Below are positions 8,135-14,628 of a DNA stretch of 24,668 nt, piece by piece (within the stretch, counting starts at the first letter, position 1; every line of letters begins with the position of its first letter). Position numbers and translations under genes: made by a program. The stretch spans positions 1 through 24,668 of the forward strand of contig CAUUNL010000026.1 of assembly GCA_963546405.1 (NCBI GenBank), read 5' to 3'. The stretch comes from Abiotrophia defectiva_A (GTDB lineage: Bacteria > Bacillota > Bacilli > Lactobacillales > Aerococcaceae). Below the pieces are notes generated by a model. It was given only the letters and a program-made list of their open reading frames with translations, was not told the DNA's origin and searched no databases.

Positions 8135-8888
8135 TTGCAGCCACCTCCTTGGCTAAGTCCATGTACATTTCAGCTCCACGAGATTTTGGATCATAGTCTA
8201 TAACCGACTGACCATAGGATGGCGCTTCAGAGAGTCGGACATTACGCGTAATGATAGTCTGATAGACTTTTTCTTGGAAATATTTACGTACTTCTTCAAC
8301 CACTTCATAACCCAAATTGGTTCGAGCATCCAACATGGTCAAGAGTACGCCTTCAATCCGAAAGTTCTTATTATAGGTACGTTGAACCAAGCGAATAGTG
8401 TTCAAGAGTTGGCTCAAACCTTCTAAGGCATAGTATTCGCACTGTACTGGAATCAAGATGGTATCACTCGCTGTAAATGCATTGAGCGATAACTGGCCGA
8501 GTGATGGTGGACAATCTACTAAAATATAATCGTAGTCAGCCTTAATAGGTTTAATAGCCTGTTTTAATCTTGATTCACGGTGGTCTGCTGTTGCAAGTTC
8601 AATTTCTGCCCCTGCTAATTGTAGGGTAGACGGTAAAATCCAGAGATTCTCGCGAGAAGTAGGCAAGATAGCTCCCGCTGCTTCAATTTGATCAACTAGG
8701 ACTTCGTAGACGCTTTGCTTAACGTCAGCCCGTTCAATCCCCAAACCACTGGTTGCATTCCCCTGTGAATCCATATCAATAATCAGGACTTTTTTTCCTT
8801 GGAAAGCCAGGGCAGCTCCCAAATTGACGGTAGTCGTTGTTTTACCAACGCCACCCTTCTGATTTCCGATTGCAATCATTCTTCCCAT
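8127..8888 (-). CDS. parA: Chromosome-partitioning ATPase ParA (Soj)
   Basis: A 253-residue Walker-type ATPase. It has the deviant Walker A motif KGGVGKTT (11-18) with the signature lysine K11, the switch region VDCPPSLGQLS and the Walker B-like LIIDMDSQGNATSGLG. It binds DNA non-specifically as an ATP dimer, is stimulated by ParB and, in relatives, also controls DnaA. The ATG at 8888 is supported by an AGGAGG site which overlaps the rsmG stop codon (TAG inside CCTAGGAGG). Length and motifs are normal. It is co-transcribed with rsmG upstream and parB downstream. Confidence 0.97.
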   Translation of the reverse strand: MGRMIAIGNQKGGVGKTTTTVNLGAALAFQGKKVLIIDMDSQGNATSGLGIERADVKQSVYEVLVDQIEAAGAILPTSRENLWILPSTLQLAGAEIELATADHRESRLKQAIKPIKADYDYILVDCPPSLGQLSLNAFTASDTILIPVQCEYYALEGLSQLLNTIRLVQRTYNKNFRIEGVLLTMLDARTNLGYEVVEEVRKYFQEKVYQTIITRNVRLSEAPSYGQSVIDYDPKSRGAEMYMDLAKEVAANG

Positions 8889-8898
8889 AGCTTACCTC

Positions 8899-9621
8899 CT
8901 AGGCTTTAATTGGACTCTTCGCAGGTTTACCTGCCTTACGTGGATACTTATTAGGCGTCTCTTTTGTTTTTTGAATCAGAATATAACGGCGGTCTGCTGA
9001 CTCAACGGGTAACTGATCTTCCGTTACCTTGATTAGTTTAGCTCCCAGAATACTGATAGCAGCCCTCGCTTCTTCTAACTCTTGGTCAGATTTCTGCGCT
9101 TTTAACGCTAAAAACTGGCCCCCAATTTTAACTAATGGTAGACAGTATTCAGCCAGAACATTGAGGCTTGCGACCGCCCGAGCTGTTACTAAGTCAAACT
9201 GCCCTCGATAGACAGGATTTTGTCCTACATCTTCAGCACGTCCGTGGACACAGGATACCCCTTCTAAACCAAGTTCCTCAGCCAAATGTTCAATGAAGGT
9301 TAGACGCTTTTGGAGCGAATCGACAATAGTCACTTGTAACTCTGGATGCGCGATTTTTAATGGGATACTTGGAAATCCTGCGCCGGCCCCAACATCACAG
9401 AGTTGGAGGGCGTAATTATCCAAGGGCATATTCCATAGAGCCATTAAGCAGTCATAAAAATGCTTGAGGTAGACTTCTTCACGTTGTGTAATGGCTGTTA
9501 AGTTCATCTTCTCATTCCACTCAACCAAGAGTTGAAAATAGCGCTCAAATTGGGCAATTTGCTGGTCATTCAACACTAGTCCATGTGCGGCGCATTGGGC
9601 AATAAATGTCTCTGGATTCAT
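8899..9621 (-). CDS. rsmG: 16S rRNA (guanine-N7)-methyltransferase RsmG (GidB)
   Basis: RsmG uses S-adenosylmethionine to methylate G527 of 16S rRNA (E. coli numbering); its loss gives low-level streptomycin resistance in several bacteria. The Rossmann-fold motif is DVGAGAGFPSIPLKI, with the NMTAIT-type segment NLTAITQREEVYLKHFYDC before it and TARAVASLNVLAEYCLPL after it. I choose the ATG at 9621 (240 residues, MNPETFIAQ...), which has AAGAAGG nine bases upstream. The open frame runs on to 9678, but the extra 19 residues do not look conserved and run over an inverted repeat in the leader. The C-terminus is a basic tail. It is the first gene of the parAB operon. Confidence 0.95.
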   Translation of the reverse strand: MNPETFIAQCAAHGLVLNDQQIAQFERYFQLLVEWNEKMNLTAITQREEVYLKHFYDCLMALWNMPLDNYALQLCDVGAGAGFPSIPLKIAHPELQVTIVDSLQKRLTFIEHLAEELGLEGVSCVHGRAEDVGQNPVYRGQFDLVTARAVASLNVLAEYCLPLVKIGGQFLALKAQKSDQELEEARAAISILGAKLIKVTEDQLPVESADRRYILIQKTKETPNKYPRKAGKPAKSPIKA

Positions 9622-9652
9622 GGATGAGAGCCTTCTTTCTTGTGAATAATCC

Positions 9653-9672
9653 GTGAAACAAAAAAGTTTCAC
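9653..9672. repeat. Inverted pair of parS-like half-sites in the rsmG leader
   Basis: GTGAAAC and GTTTCAC (7 bp each, perfect complements) flank six A residues. The arms are parS half-sites in the reverse order of a real parS. The element lies about 5 bases after the predicted start of the rsmG-parA-parB transcript. It could be a ParB-related operator or an RNA hairpin with a six-base loop; sequence alone does not decide. Confidence 0.5.
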
Positions 9673-9683
9673 AACCACTATTT

Positions 9684-9712
9684 ACTTTACCGTATATCCG
9701 AAAAAATAGCAA
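9684..9712 (-). promoter_or_regulatory. Probable promoter of the rsmG-parA-parB operon
   Basis: TTGCTA (9707-9712) and TAAAGT (9684-9689) stand exactly 17 bases apart on the minus strand, each matching 4 of 6 consensus bases. A T-rich run sits in the spacer. The predicted start lies just before the inverted repeat at 9653-9672. Confidence 0.5.
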
Positions 9713-9749
9713 CTGATAGCTGCCCATTTTTGTCTATAATTAGGTCGAA

Positions 9750-9765
9750 TGTTTCACGTGAAACA
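9750..9765. other. parS site 1
   Basis: Perfect 16-base palindrome TGTTTCACGTGAAACA, identical to the Bacillus subtilis parS consensus and so a ParB loading site. It lies between the rplI terminator and the rsmG promoter, upstream of the operon that encodes ParA and ParB. Confidence 0.95.
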
Positions 9766-9794
9766 ATAAAGGGACTGACCCAGTCAGTCCCTTT
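9760..9794 (-). terminator. Rho-independent terminator after rplI, running into parS
   Basis: A 12-bp perfect stem (9768-9779 with 9783-9794, loop of three) is followed on the minus strand by TTTATTGTTT, whose distal part is the beginning of the parS at 9750-9765. It starts 10 bases past the rplI stop. Confidence 0.9.
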
Positions 9795-9804
9795 AAGATA
9801 TATC

Positions 9805-10257
9805 TTAGGCTTCTACAACATGAACGTTAAGTTTGGCGGTCACGTCATGATGTAACTTAGCTGCTACATGGTGGTAGCCTAAAGAAGCTAAGTTTTGTTC
9901 TAATTGAATCTTGCGTTTATCAATACTGAGGTTATACTGTTTTTTAAGTTCTTCAGCGATTTGTTTCGATGGGATAGTCCCAAAGAGACGACCATCTGCG
10001 CCTGATTTTGCTTTAATTACAATCACAGTTTTTTCATCTTCGAGTTTTTCTTTAAGGTCTTTTGCTTGAGCCAATTCTTCAGCCTCTAAGCGGGCCTTAG
10101 CTTTATTTTCGGCATTTAATTGATTAACTGCGGCATTATCAGCAAGTTTAGCTAAGCCATTCTTGATTAAAAAGTTACGGCCATAGCCCTCCGATACTTC
10201 AATCAATTGACCCTTTTTTCCTTGTTTTTTTACGTCTTGTAGTAAGATTACTTTCAT
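9805..10257 (-). CDS. rplI: 50S ribosomal protein L9
   Basis: L9 is a ribosomal protein with two globular domains joined by a long helix, located at the base of the L1 stalk. The 150-residue product has the family start MKVILLQDVKKQGKKGQLIEV, the YGRNFLI segment, the charged central helix (about 40-75) and the C-terminal domain ending AKLNVHVVEA. I choose the ATG at 10257, which shares one base with the gdpP stop (TGATG) and has GGAGG 7 bases upstream. A TTG lies just before it but is not needed. It is translationally coupled to gdpP, an order common in Firmicutes. Confidence 0.98.
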   Translation of the reverse strand: MKVILLQDVKKQGKKGQLIEVSEGYGRNFLIKNGLAKLADNAAVNQLNAENKAKARLEAEELAQAKDLKEKLEDEKTVIVIKAKSGADGRLFGTIPSKQIAEELKKQYNLSIDKRKIQLEQNLASLGYHHVAAKLHHDVTAKLNVHVVEA

Positions 10258-12263
10258 CAACTTTCCTCCTTATTACGTTGAATGGTCTCTAGTAAATCTT
10301 GATAGACTTGATCAAGACTTGATTCCTTTATTTGAGTCGCAGCAGTAGTCAAATGACCACCCCCACCCATTTCTTCCATCAAGGTCTGGACATTAAGCCC
10401 ACCCGTGGAACGGGCACTAATCCCGATTGTTTGATCAGGGCGCTCAAATATAACAAAAGAAGCTTCTACTTTTTTAAGTGTCAGCATGACATCCGCTGCT
10501 TGAGAGGCTGTCACATTGTCATAAACTTTTCCCTCTTGAGCCTTAGCTACAATAATATCTTCGCCGATATAATGTGCTTGAGCTATAATCTCGTTACGCT
10601 CTAACAATCGCTTAAGATCTTCCTTAAGCAGCTGCTGAATTAAGTGTTCATTAGCACCACGAGACTTAAGATAACTTGCTGCATCAAAAGTTCTCGACCC
10701 TGTGCGACTGGCAAAGTTATTAGTGTCCACAATAATACCTGCTAAGAGAGCCGTTGCTTCTGTTTTATTTAACGTTTCGTGACTGTTTCGCATATAGATG
10801 AAGAATTCCGTCACTAATTCTGACGTTGATGAGGCATAAGGCTCAATGAAGGTTAGGACTGGCTTAGCGGGGAAATCTTCACTTCGGCGGTGATGATCAA
10901 TGATGACCACCTCATGCTCATTCACTAGTGGGCCAGCAGCAGATAAGCTAGGTCTGTGGTGATCTACCATGACAAGGAGAGTACGATTATCAACAATCTC
11001 CTGAGCTTCCTCTAAGCTAATGAATAGATTGGAGGCCTCATTCTTGATTGCAGGAAATTCAAGAAGCTGAGCCACATCATCAGATAACTCCTGACGATCA
11101 AGGATAATTCTAGCAAATTTACCCTGTTGGCTTACAATTTTATGAATCCCTAGGGCTGACGCGATAGCATCCATATCAGGATATTTATGACCCGCAATAA
11201 TCACACGGTTGGCTTGTTCGACAGAGGTCAGTAAGGCCTGATAAACCAATTTAGAACGTGTAATTGAGCGTTTTTGGTTAACGTTCAACTTACCACCATA
11301 AAAACGGGCTTGGCCGTTGTGTGAGCGAACTACAGTCTGATCACCCCCACGCGCTAAAGCTAATTCTACATTAAGTTGAGCTTGATTGGCTAGTTCATCA
11401 AGCCCATAATAGGTGTCCTCTGAGTATGCAAGCCCTACACTTATCGATACAGGGATTGACTGTTTAGCTTCCGTTTCTTTTATGCTTTCTAGCATTTTGA
11501 ATTTGTCCTTCTCCAACACCTCTAGGGCTGCTTGATTAGCCAAGATTAAAAACCGATCATCTTCTAAACGCTTGAGATAAAGGTTGAATTGATTAGCCCA
11601 TTCTCGCAAACCATTTAATAGTTTAGCATCAAAGAGCGAAGTCTCACTGTCATCCATGGACTGTACTAATTCATCGTATTCGTCAATGAGCAAGTAGCCA
11701 AATACTATACGATCATACGCTCTTTGAGCTACCATCTCATGTTCAGGCGTTTGATCAATAAAGTAAATCGCCTGATAGGACGGTTGATGTAGATAACGGT
11801 AATACTTTTGATTTATCTCAATAGTTTGCCATTGTTTTTCTGGATTTTCTTGGTTTACAATTTCTCCTAAACCTGGATGTAACTTAGCAAGTGGCTGTCC
11901 CAGAAGTTGTAGATTCCCATAATGATGCTGAAACTCTGGGTTAACCCAGGCTACCTCGTGCTTATTATTGTAGATAAGCACCGCAATAGGAGCACGATAC
12001 AAGGCATCTTCTTGTGCTAAGTGCAAGGTTGGTGCCACACTAGAGTACTGTTGCTCTAAATATCGCATGTAACCTTCAAAATGATTAAATCCAATCAGTA
12101 TGAATAAGAACATTAACACTAACATTAGAAGTGCTATCCAGGGCATATAAGCAAGGGTCGCTAGAATAATAGAGAGATAAAAGACGGTAAAAAACAATAC
12201 TGGCCACTTCATTGAAGAACGGTCCAACAGTTTTATTAACTGCCTTATTCTATCTTTTTTCAC
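10257..12263 (-). CDS. gdpP: Cyclic-di-AMP phosphodiesterase GdpP
   Basis: GdpP hydrolyses c-di-AMP to pApA at the membrane and so sets potassium, osmotic and cell-wall homeostasis. The 668-residue protein has two N-terminal membrane segments (about 20-38 and 41-59), a PAS-like domain (about 85-170), a degenerate GGDEF domain (about 180-312, with ARGGDQ in place of the active loop), the DHH domain (about 340-500) and DHHA1 (about 560-660). The metal-binding motifs are intact: GHKYPDMD (358-365), VDHHRP (433-438), IDHHRR (455-460) and GGGGH (633-637). The start is GTG with a strong AGGAGG site. It forms an operon with rplI, and a parS lies 73 bases upstream of the start. Confidence 0.97.
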   Translation of the reverse strand: MKKDRIRQLIKLLDRSSMKWPVLFFTVFYLSIILATLAYMPWIALLMLVLMFLFILIGFNHFEGYMRYLEQQYSSVAPTLHLAQEDALYRAPIAVLIYNNKHEVAWVNPEFQHHYGNLQLLGQPLAKLHPGLGEIVNQENPEKQWQTIEINQKYYRYLHQPSYQAIYFIDQTPEHEMVAQRAYDRIVFGYLLIDEYDELVQSMDDSETSLFDAKLLNGLREWANQFNLYLKRLEDDRFLILANQAALEVLEKDKFKMLESIKETEAKQSIPVSISVGLAYSEDTYYGLDELANQAQLNVELALARGGDQTVVRSHNGQARFYGGKLNVNQKRSITRSKLVYQALLTSVEQANRVIIAGHKYPDMDAIASALGIHKIVSQQGKFARIILDRQELSDDVAQLLEFPAIKNEASNLFISLEEAQEIVDNRTLLVMVDHHRPSLSAAGPLVNEHEVVIIDHHRRSEDFPAKPVLTFIEPYASSTSELVTEFFIYMRNSHETLNKTEATALLAGIIVDTNNFASRTGSRTFDAASYLKSRGANEHLIQQLLKEDLKRLLERNEIIAQAHYIGEDIIVAKAQEGKVYDNVTASQAADVMLTLKKVEASFVIFERPDQTIGISARSTGGLNVQTLMEEMGGGGHLTTAATQIKESSLDQVYQDLLETIQRNKEES

Positions 12264-12294
12264 TGTCCACCTCCTAGTAGTTTTGTTCTCCTCT

Positions 12295-12323
12295 ATTTTA
12301 CCACATTTATTCTAGTTTCTCTA
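12295..12323 (-). promoter_or_regulatory. Possible gdpP-rplI promoter
   Basis: On the minus strand TAGAGA (12318-12323) and TAAAAT (12295-12300) stand 17 bases apart, 31 bases before the gdpP GTG and just after parS site 2. The match is moderate. The strong terminator upstream makes a promoter here necessary. Confidence 0.4.
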
Positions 12324-12335
12324 GTTGACGAGGAA

Positions 12336-12351
12336 TGTTTCACGTGAAACA
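12336..12351. other. parS site 2
   Basis: Perfect TGTTTCACGTGAAACA. It lies between the rpsR terminator and gdpP. Its last + strand base is also the first base of the six-A run that forms the terminator T tract on the minus strand. Confidence 0.95.
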
Positions 12352-12378
12352 AAAAAGACTAGAACCGAAGTTCTAGTC
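12351..12378 (-). terminator. Rho-independent terminator of rpsF-ssb-rpsR, fused to parS
   Basis: A perfect 9-bp stem (12357-12365 with 12370-12378) closed by a stable UUCG tetraloop in the RNA, followed by six T and then GTTTCACGTG of parS. It begins 7 bases past the rpsR stop. Confidence 0.95.
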
Positions 12379-12385
12379 AGTAAAA

Positions 12386-12631
12386 TTAGTCTTGTACAGT
12401 AAATGGTAAAAGACCCATAATCCGTGCACGTTTAATAGCAACGGTTAAAGCACGTTGGTGCTTCGCGCAAGTCCCAGTTACACGACGTGGTAAGATTTTC
12501 CCTTTTTCAGAAATGAAACGTTTGAGTAAATCTACGTCTTTGTAGTCAGGATGATCGATATGGTTTGCGCAGAAGAAACATACTTTTCTACGACGGCGAC
12601 GGCCGCCACGGCGTTGTTGTTGTTCAGCCAT
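12386..12631 (-). CDS. rpsR: 30S ribosomal protein S18
   Basis: S18 binds S6 on the 30S platform. The 81-residue product has a basic N-terminus with a run of arginines (QQRRGGRRRRRK), the CFFCANHIDHPDYKD segment with a Cys-x2-Cys pair, and the conserved core ISEKGKILPRRVTGTCAKHQRALTVAIKRAR followed by GLLPF. The pair of cysteines and a histidine suggest a metal-binding form. It is the last gene of the rpsF-ssb-rpsR operon, 22 bases after ssb, with an AAGGAG ribosome site. Confidence 0.98.
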   Translation of the reverse strand: MAEQQQRRGGRRRRRKVCFFCANHIDHPDYKDVDLLKRFISEKGKILPRRVTGTCAKHQRALTVAIKRARIMGLLPFTVQD

Positions 12632-12653
12632 ATGTCATACTCCTTCTTAATTC

Positions 12654-13172
12654 TTAGAATGGTAAATCATCTTCAGAAATATCAATTGGGTGACCTTCAT
12701 CCATGAATGGAGAGGTACTTGATGAAGAAAATGATTGATTATAGTTATTTTGATTCATTTGTGGCTGTGATTGGTATCCTTGGCCTCCACCTGCACCATA
12801 AGCACCTGCTTGGTGATTGGTGTTTGGACTAGAGACAGGGCGTTGTTCAGTCACAGAACGAGATTCTAGCAAGTCGAAGTTGTTAACAACCACTTCGGTT
12901 ACATATACTCGTTGACCTTGTTGGTTATCATATGAACGTGTTTGAAGACGTCCATCGATAGCAATCAAGGAACCTTTGCGCGTAAAGTTAGCTAAGTTTT
13001 CAGCTGCCTTCCGCCAAATCACACACGAAATGAAGTCTGCTTCACGTTCACCTTGTTGGTTAGTAAAATTACGGTTAACCGCAATGGTGAAAGAACCGAC
13101 TGCAGTGCCAGATGAGGTAAAACGTAATTCAACATCACGGGTTAAACGTCCGACTAATTGTACAGTATTCAT
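12654..13172 (-). CDS. ssb: Single-stranded DNA-binding protein
   Basis: SSB coats single-stranded DNA in replication, repair and recombination. I choose the ATG at 13172 (172 residues, MNTVQLVGRLTRDVELRFT...), which has a GAGGGAGG site. An open frame continues to 13208, but the extra codons are just parS and its flank read as codons (MFHVKH). The OB fold covers about 1-105, a linker rich in Q, N, G and S follows (about 110-155), and the C-terminal peptide ISEDDLPF is the conserved tail that recruits partner proteins. It is co-transcribed between rpsF and rpsR. Confidence 0.97.
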   Translation of the reverse strand: MNTVQLVGRLTRDVELRFTSSGTAVGSFTIAVNRNFTNQQGEREADFISCVIWRKAAENLANFTRKGSLIAIDGRLQTRSYDNQQGQRVYVTEVVVNNFDLLESRSVTEQRPVSSPNTNHQAGAYGAGGGQGYQSQPQMNQNNYNQSFSSSSTSPFMDEGHPIDISEDDLPF

Positions 13173-13191
13173 GTTGGTTCCTCCCTCAAAA

Positions 13192-13207
13192 TGTTTCACG
13201 TGAAACA
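13192..13207. other. parS site 3, between rpsF and ssb
   Basis: Perfect TGTTTCACGTGAAACA beginning one base past the rpsF stop codon and ending before the ssb ribosome site. Unlike the other two sites it lies inside a transcribed ribosomal-protein operon. Confidence 0.95.
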
Positions 13208-13208
13208 A

Positions 13209-13508
13209 TTAAGCTTCGACTTTGACGATCATGTGACGTAAGATGTCACGGTTGATTTTCGCAAGACGGTCGAATTCGTTAATGCCTTGTGCGTTTTCAG
13301 CGACAACATTCACGATATGGTAAATACCTTCTTTGTAGTCGTTGATTTCGTAAGCAAAACGTTTTTTCGCCCAGTCTTTCGACTCAACAACTTCAGTACC
13401 GTTCTCAGTTAAGATTGAATCGAAACGCTCGACCAATTCTTTCTTAGCATCATCTGTTAAATTAGGACGGATGATGTACAAGATTTCGTATTTAGTTGCT
13501 TGACTCAT
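13209..13508 (-). CDS. rpsF: 30S ribosomal protein S6
   Basis: S6 pairs with S18 on the 30S platform. The 99-residue product (MSQATKYEILYIIRPNLTDDAKKEL...) has the family's KKRFAYEINDYKEGIYHIVNVVA and INRDILRHMIVKVE segments. I choose the ATG at 13508, eight bases after GGAGG. A GTG three codons upstream lies too close to the ribosome site. It is the first gene of the rpsF-ssb-rpsR operon, behind a very good promoter and a structured leader. Confidence 0.97.
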   Translation of the reverse strand: MSQATKYEILYIIRPNLTDDAKKELVERFDSILTENGTEVVESKDWAKKRFAYEINDYKEGIYHIVNVVAENAQGINEFDRLAKINRDILRHMIVKVEA

Positions 13509-13526
13509 TGACTGCACCTCCTTTTG

Positions 13527-13576
13527 GACTATTGGCTCATAAAGAGCAAGGAGAGTATGGAAATAGTCACATACTC
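13527..13576 (-). promoter_or_regulatory. Structured rpsF leader, possible pseudoknot (autoregulatory candidate)
   Basis: In the rpsF 5' leader GAGTATG (13570-13576 on +) pairs with CATACTC (13553-13559) around a 10-base loop. Seven loop bases (GACTATT, 13562-13568) are complementary to AATAGTC (13527-13533), which ends five bases before the Shine-Dalgarno. A small hairpin (GCTC/GAGC) lies between. This is a possible pseudoknot touching the ribosome site. Autoregulation by S6:S18 through an rpsF leader is known in bacteria, but I do not see the CCG loop described for that motif. Confidence 0.5.
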
Positions 13577-13586
13577 ACATCTATTA

Positions 13587-13615
13587 ATTATACGCGAGCC
13601 TAGCAAGAATTGCAA
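13587..13615 (-). promoter_or_regulatory. rpsF-ssb-rpsR promoter
   Basis: TTGCAA (13610-13615), exactly 17 bases, then TATAAT (13587-13592) on the minus strand, 78 bases before the rpsF ATG. A near-consensus vegetative promoter, as expected for ribosomal-protein genes. Confidence 0.85.
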
Positions 13616-13651
13616 GCTATAATCAGAAGAATCTCCCATAAGCCTCTTAAC

Positions 13652-13679
13652 AAAAATATCCCCCCAGAAAAGGGGGATA
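13652..13679 (-). terminator. Rho-independent terminator at the end of the ABC cassette
   Basis: TATCCCCC (13657-13664 complement) pairs with GGGGGATA (13672-13679) around a seven-base loop and is followed on the minus strand by ATTTTTG. It starts 7 bases after the 65-residue gene and insulates rpsF from the cassette. Confidence 0.9.
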
Positions 13680-13686
13680 GAGTTAC

Positions 13687-13884
13687 TTAGCATTCCTGAC
13701 GGCACAACTTATAGCAAAAGTTCCCAATGATGGCCATGGCGATGGCACGCTGCAAGTATGGATTTCCTAAAATGGACAACCAAAGGCTGGTGCTTGATCC
13801 TATCGTGACTTCTATCAAAAGACTTAAGAGAAGGACAACAAGTAAAACCATATTGATTAGCCGATTAGGACGAGTACATGACAT
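13687..13884 (-). CDS. Small two-segment membrane protein with a C-terminal cysteine cluster
   Basis: A 65-residue hydrophobic protein that I do not recognise. Membrane segments are at about 10-29 and 33-55. Arginines before the first and basic residues after the second suggest that both ends are in the cytoplasm. C3 near the start and C57, C61 and C65 (C-x3-C-x3-C, the last residue of the protein) would then face the cytoplasm and might bind metal or form a redox pair; this is inference. An AGGAGG site 8 bases before the ATG, the position 12 bases after the permease gene and a terminator right after it all support a real gene. It may be an accessory subunit or immunity/partner protein of the ABC transporter. 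Confidence 0.72.
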   Translation of the reverse strand: MSCTRPNRLINMVLLVVLLLSLLIEVTIGSSTSLWLSILGNPYLQRAIAMAIIGNFCYKLCRQEC

Positions 13885-13896
13885 AAGAGTTTCCTC

Positions 13897-14628
13897 CTAT
13901 TCTTTTTCTAATCCATTGTGACGATAGAGTAGAATGAAGATTACACTAAGACCTAATAACCAAGCTAAAGCTACTAAGACTTCTCGCAGAGGCAAGCTAG
14001 CATCAGCAAAGTTACGAGACCAACTGAAGAAGAAGTTAGTGTATAGATAGGGCGCAACCTTAGCCAAAGGTTCACTAAACATGGAATAGAAAGGAACGAA
14101 GATTAAAATCATCAAAGGGAAAATACTGTAGGCTGTAGCCTCAGATGAATTTTTAGCGAAAATTCCTGAAATAAAGCCAATAATAGATCCAGAAACAATG
14201 GTTGATAAGCTGACAATCCCATACTTAAGAAGAGATAAATCAGAAAAACTCATACCTGATAAAGGAATCAAGAGATAACTAAGAAGCAATAAAAGAACAA
14301 CCGTTGGCAGTAGGGTAGCAATGAGAAATTCTAAGCTTGTTACCGTTGAAGTCATCAAAACCCGCAGGGTTTTCTTTTCCTTTTCCTCAACTAAGCTCAT
14401 CATGCCAGTCATGGCACTTCCCATCCCTGCGATAAAGATGAAACCCATGGAAATAATCATGATACTACGAACATTTCCTTGAGCAAATTCATCCGTTCGA
14501 GGCAAGATAAAATTCATAGCAACCGGCATGATCATACCCATTAACAAAATAGGTAAAATCTGCATATTAACAACGATTTGGTAGATTTTGAATTTTGAAA
14601 TAGTCCAGATTTTGTGTAAGTTCATCAT
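13897..14628 (-). CDS. ABC-2 type transporter permease (partner of the intact ATPase)
   Basis: A 243-residue ABC-2 permease with six predicted membrane segments. It has the typical cytoplasmic loop after the second segment (LVEEKEKKTLRVLMTS), which in this family couples to the ATPase. The start overlaps the ATPase stop (ATGA), so they are translationally coupled and very likely form one exporter. It is a paralogue of the permease at 16661-17386: both share xxMNFILP near the start, E-D/E-KE-KTLR in the loop and PY-YT near the fourth or fifth segment. The substrate is unknown. Exporters of this BcrA/CcmA-like group often move peptides, antibiotics or lipids. Confidence 0.9.
   Translation of the reverse strand: MMNLHKIWTISKFKIYQIVVNMQILPILLMGMIMPVAMNFILPRTDEFAQGNVRSIMIISMGFIFIAGMGSAMTGMMSLVEEKEKKTLRVLMTSTVTSLEFLIATLLPTVVLLLLLSYLLIPLSGMSFSDLSLLKYGIVSLSTIVSGSIIGFISGIFAKNSSEATAYSIFPLMILIFVPFYSMFSEPLAKVAPYLYTNFFFSWSRNFADASLPLREVLVALAWLLGLSVIFILLYRHNGLEKE

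Noticed and set aside
9622..9678. Longer rsmG reading frame starting at 9678
   Set aside because: The extra 19 residues do not resemble the family, the inverted repeat and predicted transcription start lie within it, and the ATG at 9621 has a proper ribosome site and gives the usual 240 residues.
13173..13208. Longer ssb reading frame starting at 13208
   Set aside because: Its first codons are the parS palindrome itself; the ATG at 13172 has GAGGGAGG and the normal SSB start.
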